The notes: generated from the letters alone by a model not told the origin. A stretch of DNA of 6,874 bases from an uncultured Coriobacteriia bacterium (GCA_902493755.1 CABURF010000061.1:1-6874); one strand, 5' to 3'. Counted from the stretch's first letter, positions 1 to 5,721 are shown. Numbers and translations: made by a program.

Positions 1-165
1 GGAGACGTCCTCTGCCATAGCCTCGAGCTGGGCCTTGACGGCATGGACTTCCGCCTGCTTTTGCACGGCGGACGTACCGAGTGCTTGCGTGGGATTGACG
101 GTGCATAACGCGCCCAGAGCAATGAACGAGCCGATGAATGCCCTACGATTGAGAATAGTAGACAT
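1..165 (-). CDS. Secreted coiled-coil protein, N-terminal fragment (paralogue of the neighbouring NlpC/P60 protein)
   Basis: Only the first 55 codons are present; the reading frame is open to the left window edge. The start is ATG at 165-163, with a GGGGGA ribosome binding site seven bases upstream. Residues 1-30 form a signal peptide: polar N-terminus, hydrophobic core at about 10-21, likely cleavage near residues 28-30. The N-terminus NRRAFIG has two arginines followed by x-F-I, which fits a twin-arginine (Tat) signal, although Sec export is also possible. The mature start (SAVQKQAEVHAVKAQLEAM) closely matches residues 33-50 of the complete NlpC/P60 protein at 317-1372, so this is a tandem paralogue that begins its coiled coil here. 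Whether it ends in a hydrolase domain cannot be seen. Sure of the gene; function inferred from the paralogue. Confidence 0.8.
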   Translation of the reverse strand, partial: MSTILNRRAFIGSFIALGALCTVNPTQALGTSAVQKQAEVHAVKAQLEAMAEDVS

Positions 166-219
166 AGCGCGTCCCCCAATGCAACGTTAGAAGTACATAT
201 TGGGTTCTCTGCGCAGGCT

Positions 220-228
220 ATGGTACCA
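220..228 (-). promoter_or_regulatory. Extended -10 promoter element of the partial secreted gene
   Basis: On the minus strand the motif TGGTACCAT (228-220) is a TGn-extended -10 element, 54 bases before the ATG at 165. The surrounding GTGGTACCATAG differs by one base from GTGTTACCATAG upstream of the paralogous NlpC/P60 gene. No good -35 is seen at 16-18 bases (CTGGCG at 17), which suits an extended -10 promoter. Inference from motif and conservation. Confidence 0.5.
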
Positions 229-252
229 CCGTCGCGAGCGCACGCCAGCAAA

Positions 253-277
253 GACGAGTCAACGTCACAGACTCATC
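253..277 (-). terminator. Inverted repeat downstream of the NlpC/P60 gene, possible weak terminator or operator
   Basis: Eight-base arms (253-260 and 270-277) with one G-T pair enclose a nine-base loop, 40-64 bases past the NlpC/P60 stop. On the minus strand the stem is followed by TTTGCT, a poor U-tract. It could instead be an operator upstream of the left-edge gene, because it lies about 28 bases above that gene's -10 element. The function is undecided. Confidence 0.3.
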
Positions 278-316
278 ACAAAAGGCCGCGAAGTTTGGAG
301 GAACGGTGAACGCGGG

Positions 317-1372
317 CTACGGGCGCACGATCTTGCCACGCACGCTGGAAATGCGCACGGTGGCTCCCGTATGCGGTGCCTCGATCATCTGGCCGTTGCC
401 GATGTAGAGGCCACAGTGACCCGCATGGCATGCAACGACGTCGCCCGGCTGCGGGTCGCTTACCTCGGGCATGGCCCAGAAATCCTGCGAGACATAGGCA
501 TGACCAAAGCTACCCGTCAGGGCCCAGCTCACGAGACCGGAGCAATCGAAGGCACTCGAACTGCTCGCGCCGTAGACATACGGAAGACCGATAGCCGAGT
601 AGGCGCGCTCAACCGCGCTGGAGCCACCGAGGTTAGCGCTCGGACGCGAGGAGCTGCTGCTCTTGCTCGAGCTTCCACCGCCACTGCTCGAGCTGCTGGA
701 AACCGAGGGGAAGTATGCCGCGCTTGCAGCGGCCGCTGCCTGCTCCTGAGCTGCTTGCTCCTGAGCGAGAAGCTCCTGGTACTCGGAGCTGAGGCCGTTG
801 TAAATCGACTGGTACTGGGCGGTCTTGGACTCGATTTCGCTCTTGTAGGACTCGGCGATCTCGAGTTGGCGCTGGGCCTCGGCCTGCTTGGCATCGAGAT
901 CCGCCTTGGCGGCGTCGAGCTCGGCCTTGGCCTGCTTGCTACTCACGACAAGATCGGCGTCTTCCGCATTGAGCGTGTTGAGCGTGTCCCACACGGTCGC
1001 GAAGTCATCGAAGGAACCCACGCCCATGAGCACGTCGAGATAGGTCATGGAGCCAGAGCGATACATCGACGTGGCACGCGTCTCGATGCGCGTCTGCAGC
1101 GTGTTGATCTTCGCCTGGGCATCGTTGATGCGCTGCTGGCAATCCTCGGCCTCGGCAACGGCCTGGTCGTGATTGCGGTTGGCGAGGTTGTAGTCATCAA
1201 CTGCGAGGGAAAGCTCGTCATTGAGTGCGTTGAGCTGCGCGGAGACGCTCTGAACCTCAGCTTGCTTTTGCGCAGCCGTTACAGCACCAGCGCTTACGGG
1301 GAAGAGCGTCAGGGCAAGTGCCGCAGACAGCACGAAAGCCAGGGCCACCTTACGCTTCATGGAAATATGCAT
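317..1372 (-). CDS. Secreted NlpC/P60 peptidoglycan endopeptidase with N-terminal coiled coil
   Basis: This 351-residue protein is exported and probably cuts stem peptides of peptidoglycan, as RipA-like D,L-endopeptidases do during cell separation. Residues 1-30 are a Sec signal peptide (MKRK, hydrophobic core, AGA cleavage region). About 31-217 is an Ala/Gln/Glu-rich coiled coil, which in such proteins often restrains or positions the enzyme. A serine/glycine linker follows at about 222-252, then the NlpC/P60 domain at about 252-351. AFDCSGL gives catalytic Cys277 and GHCGLYIG gives His319. Twelve residues further on is Glu331 (MIEAPHTG), the position of the third catalytic residue, Glu in mycobacterial RipA. 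The ATG at 1372 has AGGA eight bases upstream; the inner Met5 has no such site. It is a tandem paralogue of the left-edge gene. The domain call is very secure; the exact bond cleaved is inferred. Confidence 0.95.
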   Translation of the reverse strand: MHISMKRKVALAFVLSAALALTLFPVSAGAVTAAQKQAEVQSVSAQLNALNDELSLAVDDYNLANRNHDQAVAEAEDCQQRINDAQAKINTLQTRIETRATSMYRSGSMTYLDVLMGVGSFDDFATVWDTLNTLNAEDADLVVSSKQAKAELDAAKADLDAKQAEAQRQLEIAESYKSEIESKTAQYQSIYNGLSSEYQELLAQEQAAQEQAAAAASAAYFPSVSSSSSSGGGSSSKSSSSSRPSANLGGSSAVERAYSAIGLPYVYGASSSSAFDCSGLVSWALTGSFGHAYVSQDFWAMPEVSDPQPGDVVACHAGHCGLYIGNGQMIEAPHTGATVRISSVRGKIVRP

Positions 1373-1443
1373 AATTAAAATCCTAACTGCCCACTCGTAT
1401 TCGTGCTCTAAAGCGGACGGTTTGCTTCGCTCGTTGGATATCT

Positions 1444-1472
1444 ATGGTAACACCCGCGCGTGCTCCTGTCTA
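1444..1472 (-). promoter_or_regulatory. Promoter of the NlpC/P60 gene
   Basis: On the minus strand, TAGACA (1472-1467) and TACCAT (1449-1444) are separated by exactly 17 bases, and TGT directly precedes the -10, making it an extended -10. The box lies 71 bases before the ATG, leaving a leader of roughly 60 bases. The -10 region is shared with the promoter of the paralogous gene at 220-228. Motif-based, but spacing and conservation both agree. Confidence 0.6.
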
Positions 1473-1537
1473 AAAACGCCGATGCACACCACAATATCTT
1501 GATATGACGAGACCCTGGAGCACTATGGCTTTGTTGT

Positions 1538-1699
1538 GAGATTTCTCGACTCCGCTTCGCTCCGCTCGAAATGACAATAGGGCTGCTTCGCGTCTGCGCT
1601 CGAAATGACAGGCAACGTCATCCCGACTGGGACGGCCGCTGCATACCCCCTTGTCATCTCGACTGGAGCGGTCGCCAGGCCGCGTAATGGAGAGATCTC
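1538..1699. repeat. Composite dispersed-repeat region with direct and inverted arms
   Basis: Several degenerate units lie between two genes read in the same direction. CGCTCGAAATGACA occurs at 1563-1576 and again at 1597-1610. A second unit, GTCATCyCGACTGG and beyond, occurs at 1617-1639 and 1653-1675 with 19 of 23 bases equal. The left end (GAGATTTCTCGA, 1538-1549) and the right end (GGAGAGATCTC, 1689-1699) are roughly inverted, so the whole can fold back on itself. Read on the minus strand it translates to CHFERSE, a peptide signature familiar from spurious ORFs across many genomes and known to come from dispersed repeats. It follows the peptidoglycan-binding gene and may also act as its transcription end. 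No transposase is present. Confidence 0.75.
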
Positions 1700-1715
1700 G
1701 CGCAAAATGGCAAGG

Positions 1716-2618
1716 CTACGAGAACGAGGTGCAGAAGGCGTCGAGCAGAAGGACGGCGAGATGCTGCTCCCAACGCTCGCCCGTTACGGTGCCCGTTGCA
1801 TCCGAATAGCCGTGGTCGGGCACCTCGATGATGACACGGCGCGGCGTCGTCTTCGCCGAAGACAGGGCGATGTTGATGCGGCGGGGAAACATGAAATCAT
1901 CGGAGAACTCAATGAGGGGGATGCCGTCCTGGCCGTCAACCTCGACGGACGTGACACCCACCATGAGCATGTTGGAGGGCGGGAACGCCTCAAGCGTATC
2001 GGCACTCATGACGTGCGCACCCTCGAAAGTCGCACGAGCGAGGTTGGCGATACGCGAGGCAACGCCACGGCCGATTTCGTCCAGACCGTAGAAGCACGCC
2101 TCCATCTTCTCAAGTGCTTCGGCCGCACGCGCAAAGCCCATCTGCGCGCCCTCGGCACTCGTCGGCTCCTTGCCCTCCCAGGCATGACGCAGGCGCTCGA
2201 TCGCATCGAAGGTGGTATTACCCGCGATACCGTCGTCCGTAATTCCGACGCTAAGCTGGAAATCACGCAAGGCGCGCTCGGTATGCGCGCCAAAGATGCC
2301 GTCGGACTTGCCAACAGCAAAGCCAAGCACCTCGAGAATCGTCTGCAGCGAGCGTACATCGGCACCGTGAAAATGGGGCATACGCAGGTAGAGCATGCGG
2401 TCGCCAAGCGCGAAGCTCGCATCCACCAGGGCCGCCCATGCCTGCTGATCGACGAAATCGCCCGGTGGCAGCCCTTCAGACTGCCTGAACATCTCGACCG
2501 CATCGCAGGTACGCTGGAGATACGCACCATCGACAGCGAGCTCGTAGCCCATGACGCGCAAACGTCGCTGCACGTCTTCCACGGCGGCACCGTGATCGTT
2601 GCGGCCAATCGTCCTCAT
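1716..2618 (-). CDS. CwlM-like protein with two peptidoglycan-binding domains and a degenerate C-terminal domain
   Basis: This 300-residue protein has two PG_binding_1 domains, at about 7-67 and 86-143, each with the usual LQ..L..LGF....DGIFG....AL..FQ...G...DGIAG pattern (clearest in the second). Between them sits LGDRMLYLRMP, resembling the linker of mycobacterial CwlM as I remember it. There is no signal peptide or membrane segment, so it should be cytosolic, as CwlM is. The C-terminal 140 residues have the length and strand pattern of a shrunken amidase_3 domain but lack the usual zinc-binding DPGHGG start; this part is inference. CwlM is known to activate MurA under PknB control, so a regulatory role in wall synthesis is the best guess. 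The ATG lies seven bases after the prenyl synthase stop, with TGAGG overlapping that stop, so translation is probably coupled. Confidence 0.8.
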   Translation of the reverse strand: MRTIGRNDHGAAVEDVQRRLRVMGYELAVDGAYLQRTCDAVEMFRQSEGLPPGDFVDQQAWAALVDASFALGDRMLYLRMPHFHGADVRSLQTILEVLGFAVGKSDGIFGAHTERALRDFQLSVGITDDGIAGNTTFDAIERLRHAWEGKEPTSAEGAQMGFARAAEALEKMEACFYGLDEIGRGVASRIANLARATFEGAHVMSADTLEAFPPSNMLMVGVTSVEVDGQDGIPLIEFSDDFMFPRRINIALSSAKTTPRRVIIEVPDHGYSDATGTVTGERWEQHLAVLLLDAFCTSFS

Positions 2619-2625
2619 GCGTGCC

Positions 2626-3645
2626 TCAGTTCAATCGGCTTACGAAAAAGTCGCCCATGGAGACAAGCAGCTTGCGTACGGGACTGACAGGCAGAACGTC
2701 CTTGAGCTCGTCCTGATGGTCGTGAGCGAGCTTGATGGCATGCTCTCGCGCAAAGTCAATCGAACCCGCTTCCTGCATGATCTGCACGGCATGCTCGAGA
2801 CGAGCGGGATCCGTCTCCTTCGAGGAGAGAATGTCGATGAGCTCGTCGTGCGTGGCGCCGTCCGTATGCTCGAGCGCATGCACGACGACAAGCGTGCGCT
2901 TGCCCTCGGTGATGTCGCCACGGAAGTCCTTGCGTGTGGCCTCCTCGGTACCGACGAGGTTGAGCAGATCGTCTTGAATCTGAAATGCCAGACCCGTCGA
3001 CATGCCGTAGGCACGCAGGGTCTCGATCTGCAGCTCGCTGCCACCACCGATGATGGCGCCGACGGCAAGCGGCACCCCGCCCGAGTAGAACGCGGTCTTA
3101 TGAGCGGCCATGGTCAGATAATCCTCGACCGTGATGTCGAAACGCTCGTCGCGCGCCCAGCCAATATCGAGCGCCTGCCCCTCGATCGTGCGCGTCGTCA
3201 TGTCGACAAGCTCCTTGAGCACGCGCAGCTTGACGGTATCGGAGAGCGAGTCGTCAACGAGTACCGTACCCGTGACGAGCGAGAGCGCAAGATCGCCCGC
3301 GTTGATGGCGAGACCCTCGCCGATCTGGTGGTGCAGACATGGCTTACCACGCCTGAGCTGGGACTCGTCGGCGATATCATCGTGGATGAGTGCAGCGGTA
3401 TGGAAGTGCTCGATGGCCGCACCGGCGGCACGCGCCATGTCATCGTCACCGCCGACTGCCTTGCATGCGAGCATGCAAATGAGCGGGCGATGACGCTTGC
3501 CCGCGTTGTTCGAGAACTCGGAAAGCGGCCCGTAGAGGTAGCGCCACATATCAGGGTGCGTGCCCTCGCCAAAGAACTCCGCCATGTAGCTGTCGAAGGC
3601 TGCCGTCTTCTCGTTCAGGAATTTCTCGAAGATATGATTGACCAT
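2626..3645 (-). CDS. trans-Polyprenyl diphosphate synthase (medium/long chain, menaquinone side chain likely)
   Basis: The enzyme adds isopentenyl diphosphate units to an allylic primer. From the ATG at 3645 it has 339 residues, with family motifs in order: GKRHRP (49-54), first aspartate-rich motif DDIADE (89-94) followed by RRGKP, EGQALDI (155-161), HKTAFY around Lys183, second motif QIQDDLLN (222-229) and DFRGDITEGKRT (240-251). The second motif ends in Asn229 where many relatives have Asp; some GGPP synthases share this. Residues -4 and -5 before the first motif are both Ala, with no bulky aromatic stop, and HTAALIHDD resembles octaprenyl synthase IspB. A C30 or longer product is therefore likely. 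The start is uncertain: GTG 3681 is the longest frame with no clear ribosome site, and ATG 3657 lies one base from GGAGG (3663-3659). ATG 3645 places the motifs as in relatives. Middle gene of a three-gene operon. Confidence 0.93.
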   Translation of the reverse strand: MVNHIFEKFLNEKTAAFDSYMAEFFGEGTHPDMWRYLYGPLSEFSNNAGKRHRPLICMLACKAVGGDDDMARAAGAAIEHFHTAALIHDDIADESQLRRGKPCLHHQIGEGLAINAGDLALSLVTGTVLVDDSLSDTVKLRVLKELVDMTTRTIEGQALDIGWARDERFDITVEDYLTMAAHKTAFYSGGVPLAVGAIIGGGSELQIETLRAYGMSTGLAFQIQDDLLNLVGTEEATRKDFRGDITEGKRTLVVVHALEHTDGATHDELIDILSSKETDPARLEHAVQIMQEAGSIDFAREHAIKLAHDHQDELKDVLPVSPVRKLLVSMGDFFVSRLN

Positions 3646-3700
3646 GGTGTTGCGCATGCCTCCGCCGTGACGAGAAGACACCTACTGCCGCATCTCTTGG

Positions 3701-4084
3701 CTAGGCCTTGATATTCTTGCGGTAGCGCATGAAGCTCTCGCTCTGCGCCTTCTTGACGTCGAGACCATAGTTCTTGTCGTGCAGCTCCTCTTCTTCGACA
3801 CGACGATCGAACTTGCGCTTGCCGTTGACGATGACGCGCTCGATCTCCGGATCGGCGCCCTCTTCGGCAGCAGGGGCAAAGACGATGTTGACGGGAATCC
3901 TGATGGCACCGTGAGCAGTGAGGTAGCCGTCCTCATCCTCGGTGACCATCCACTCGATATGACCGGGACGGTCAAGAACGAGCGGGTTATCCTTCATATG
4001 CTCCTCGAGATCGAGCGATGCAAGTGCCGCGACGCGGTATTCCGGTAGCCTGTGAGCCGTCGAAGAATTTCCAAACAGTGCCAT
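3701..4084 (-). CDS. Conserved-looking hypothetical protein, 127 residues
   Basis: I do not recognise this protein. The start at ATG 4084 is well supported: AGGGGG lies about five bases upstream. The frame is open to 4156, but that extension would run through the promoter region almost to the end of the tRNA-like gene. The protein is soluble, has no signal peptide, membrane helix or cysteine, and is acidic in the middle. The part HIEWMVTEDEDGYLTAHGAIRIPVNIVF (about 42-69) looks like beta strands. The C-terminal third (about 87-127) is highly charged and probably helical (RKFDRRVEEEELHDKNYG). It is the first gene of an operon with the prenyl synthase, whose candidate starts lie 19-55 bases downstream. 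A link to isoprenoid or wall metabolism is suggested only by this context. Confidence 0.8.
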   Translation of the reverse strand: MALFGNSSTAHRLPEYRVAALASLDLEEHMKDNPLVLDRPGHIEWMVTEDEDGYLTAHGAIRIPVNIVFAPAAEEGADPEIERVIVNGKRKFDRRVEEEELHDKNYGLDVKKAQSESFMRYRKNIKA

Positions 4085-4122
4085 AATTCCCCCTTGTCCG
4101 TACTTACCCTCTCCTGAGAACC

Positions 4123-4128
4123 ATTGTA
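4123..4128 (-). promoter_or_regulatory. Candidate -10 box of the three-gene operon
   Basis: TACAAT (4128-4123, minus strand) matches five of six bases of the -10 consensus and lies 38 bases before the ATG at 4084. No convincing -35 exists at 16-18 bases. The operon could also be read through from a promoter ahead of the tRNA-like gene, which ends about 30 bases upstream. Confidence 0.35.
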
Positions 4129-4158
4129 TATCTTTGTGCGGCGCAAATGAGCGCAATT

Positions 4159-4232
4159 TGGTAGGGGCGCAGGGATTCGAACCCTGATGACCAAAGGCCG
4201 GTGGATTTTAAGTCCGCTAAGCAAATGCCCCT
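4159..4232 (-). tRNA. tRNA-Leu(TAA)-like gene with most of the D arm missing (possible pseudo-tRNA)
   Basis: Minus-strand parts in order: acceptor AGGGGCA (4232-4226), only eight bases where a D arm should be (TTTGCTTA), anticodon stem-loop with loop CTTAAAA and anticodon TAA at 4210-4208, a class II variable arm (GGCC-TTT-GGTC), a perfect T arm (4186-4170, loop TTCGAAT), acceptor 3' strand CGCCCCT, discriminator A and encoded CCA (4161-4159). Six of seven acceptor pairs form; A7 faces C66. The anticodon stem has one C-A mismatch. The gene is therefore clearly derived from tRNA-Leu, but about ten bases of the D region are absent, so normal folding and charging are doubtful. The remnant TTAGCGG followed by ACTTAAA looks like a deletion joining the D loop to the anticodon stem. 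It could be a pseudogene, a remodelled attachment site, or an unusual functional tRNA. Confidence 0.6.
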
Positions 4233-4259
4233 ACCGGCACTTACTTAGAGCTTCCGGCA

Positions 4260-4275
4260 AGTTCTGGCAAGAACT
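4260..4275. repeat. Six-base inverted repeat near the tRNA-like gene
   Basis: AGTTCT (4260-4265) and AGAACT (4270-4275) are perfectly inverted around GGCA. The flanks contain a near-direct repeat (TTCCGGCAAG at 4252-4261, TTCTGGCAAG at 4262-4271). It lies 28 bases beyond the 5' end of the tRNA-like gene. It could be a protein-binding site, but it is short and nothing more supports it. Confidence 0.4.
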
Positions 4276-4488
4276 CCCCCGAAATGCCGACCTCCAACGT
4301 GCAGATACGAGCACACGCACGCAATGTCATACACTCCATATATTACCCGACAAGATGCCCGAAAACACAGAGCAAGTCATTGGCATGTACCAAGCCCTCG
4401 TCATATTGCGACCCCACGTGCCGAGAATGTCACATTGCCTTTGGCATCCTGCATATATCAATCAAGCGCCAGATGCTAAACTGATCCT

Positions 4489-4589
4489 GCCAAACATTTA
4501 CGCGGATCTCAAACCGCGCTGTGAAAGTACATATGCCGAAGGGCATCTGTCCAACACTTGTGTACTTTCACGACGTGTAAATGTTTGGC
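4489..4589. repeat. 101-base nested imperfect palindrome
   Basis: The outer arms are 13 perfect bases (GCCAAACATTTAC, 4489-4501, with 4577-4589) and extend to 16 with one G-T pair (4504/4574). The inner arms are 11 perfect bases (GTGAAAGTACA, 4521-4531, with 4561-4571). The 29-base loop holds a third hairpin, ATGCC-GAAG-GGCAT (4533-4546). The left arm alone can form CGCGG/CCGCG (4501-4505 and 4514-4518), which competes with the base of the outer stem. It lies 76 bases before the gene at 4666 and could act as a cruciform in DNA or as a structured leader in RNA. There are no target-site duplications, so a small transposable element is not supported. Confidence 0.8.
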
Positions 4590-4665
4590 GACATAGGGTG
4601 GGTGCCCTTCGTCGTGTTCACGCGCTGGCATCCGCTGAAGCTCTATCAGACGGAGGTTGCCAGAC

Positions 4666-5721
4666 ATGCAGGGAGCAAAAGTCCGCAAATCTCTGGAATC
4701 CTATGTGGCGATTTGTTTTGTTGCATTGGGAGTGGTCACGGGATTAGCTTTTTACCTTTTCTTGTTTGTTGGCTGCGTTTCGGCCGCATTTTCCAGCAAT
4801 GCACCATCGACTGATACTAATCCTGAAGAATATGGGCTGTCCTTGTATCAATCACCCGATGGTGATTGGGAATGCTATTTGCCCTCGCAGCCCGAGCCAG
4901 TTGAAGTAGATAGTACCAATCTCGGTGCTTTCTTCAGAAACGCCACCATTGAGCAGTGGCGCTCCTTTTCAGACGATGGCTACGCGATGGTAATCAGAAT
5001 GACGGGCGCCGATGCCGATGAACTCATAAGCCTCGCCCAAAACGACAAGGATGCGTGTTTGGAGGAGCTTGAAAAGATTGGGACCTTTGCGTTTATAGGA
5101 GACACCGGATGGGCACCCGTTGTGCCTAATGCATACAGAGACGAAGACATGTCCGTCCCTGCCATAGACAGATTCGAAACCGAGGACGGAACGTCCCCGA
5201 CAATGGAGTTCTACGCATCCTACACATTCCGCAATTACGCCAGAGATGTCATGAAAAATGGAGAATGGGGCGTACTAGGAACCTATAGTGACAATGCGTT
5301 CTACGTACTGGCCACGATGTACGATTCCGCTACGGCGACCCGCGCGATGCAGAAATCCTTCGAGCTGATTCCGAACAGCGGATACCAACCTTCAAAAGAG
5401 GAGAAGGTCCCCGAGGGCGCGATTGACTGGACGGAAGCTTCGCAACACGTCGGCGAGACGGTCACCCTATATGGCCCCGTGGTCGGCACGGAATATGCAA
5501 GCACGAGTAACGGCAAGCCGACCTTTCTAAATATTGGTGCCAAGTATCCCAGCAAGGACCGCCTAACCATAACAATATGGGGCAAGAACCGATCCGCCTT
5601 CTCTGCCCCGCCAGAGAAGCTGTACGAGGGCAAGACCGTTGCCGTGAGGGGCAGGGTGTACCTATACGACGGCGTGTGCAACGTCGAGATCACGTCACCA
5701 GACCAGATCACCGTCTTGTAA
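4666..5721 (+). CDS. Membrane-anchored protein with PsbP-like region and C-terminal OB-fold-like domain
   Basis: This protein has 351 residues from ATG 4666, which has GGAGG (4652-4656) nine bases upstream; the TTG at 4657 directly abuts that site and is less likely. Residues about 13-38 form one hydrophobic helix ending FVGC, so it is either a simple membrane anchor or, less likely, a lipoprotein attached through Cys37. The bulk should lie outside the cell. Residues about 55-235 (YQSPDGDWECYLPSQPE onward) look like a PsbP/DUF1795-type fold. Residues about 252-351 (IDWTEASQHVGETVTLYGP, FLNIGAKYP, LYEGKTVAVRGRV) have the five-strand pattern of an OB fold, a ligand-binding or nucleic-acid-binding-like module. 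The function is unknown. The 5' part is AT-rich for the region, suggesting transfer. First of four membrane genes in a row. Confidence 0.85.
   Translation: MQGAKVRKSLESYVAICFVALGVVTGLAFYLFLFVGCVSAAFSSNAPSTDTNPEEYGLSLYQSPDGDWECYLPSQPEPVEVDSTNLGAFFRNATIEQWRSFSDDGYAMVIRMTGADADELISLAQNDKDACLEELEKIGTFAFIGDTGWAPVVPNAYRDEDMSVPAIDRFETEDGTSPTMEFYASYTFRNYARDVMKNGEWGVLGTYSDNAFYVLATMYDSATATRAMQKSFELIPNSGYQPSKEEKVPEGAIDWTEASQHVGETVTLYGPVVGTEYASTSNGKPTFLNIGAKYPSKDRLTITIWGKNRSAFSAPPEKLYEGKTVAVRGRVYLYDGVCNVEITSPDQITVL

Larger units (their letters stand above)
4233..4665 (+). other. Gene-free stretch between the tRNA-like gene and the membrane genes
   Basis: I see no convincing gene on either strand in these 433 bases. 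A plus-strand frame from 4187 to 4747 is open but begins inside the tRNA-like gene, has no ribosome site and crosses the large palindrome. The stretch holds a short hairpin (4260-4275) and the 101-base palindrome (4489-4589). I found no good -35/-10 pair for the downstream gene. Confidence 0.6.

Noticed and set aside
200..1378. Long plus-strand frame opposite the NlpC/P60 gene
   Set aside because: It is a mirror of the real minus-strand gene, whose signal peptide and catalytic motifs are unmistakable; the plus frame has no domain or ribosome site.
1523..1705. Minus-strand 60-codon frame containing CHFERSEAES
   Set aside because: This peptide signature comes from translated dispersed repeats in many genomes; the DNA here is visibly repetitive.
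1605..2687. Plus-strand 360-codon frame
   Set aside because: It lies opposite the CwlM-like gene and starts in the repeat; its sequence shows no family features.
2599..3711. Plus-strand 370-codon frame
   Set aside because: It is a shadow of the prenyl synthase, which carries all its diagnostic motifs on the minus strand.
4489..4589. Integron attC site
   Set aside because: The ends GCCAAAC/GTTTGGC miss the RYYYAAC/GTTRRRY consensus by one base each, and there is no integrase or cassette array; the resemblance is probably chance.
4489..4589. Miniature inverted-repeat transposable element
   Set aside because: No target-site duplication flanks the arms and no second copy is seen in the window.
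4187..4747. Plus-strand 186-codon frame
   Set aside because: It begins inside the tRNA-like gene, lacks a ribosome site, runs through the palindrome and overlaps the well-started gene at 4666.
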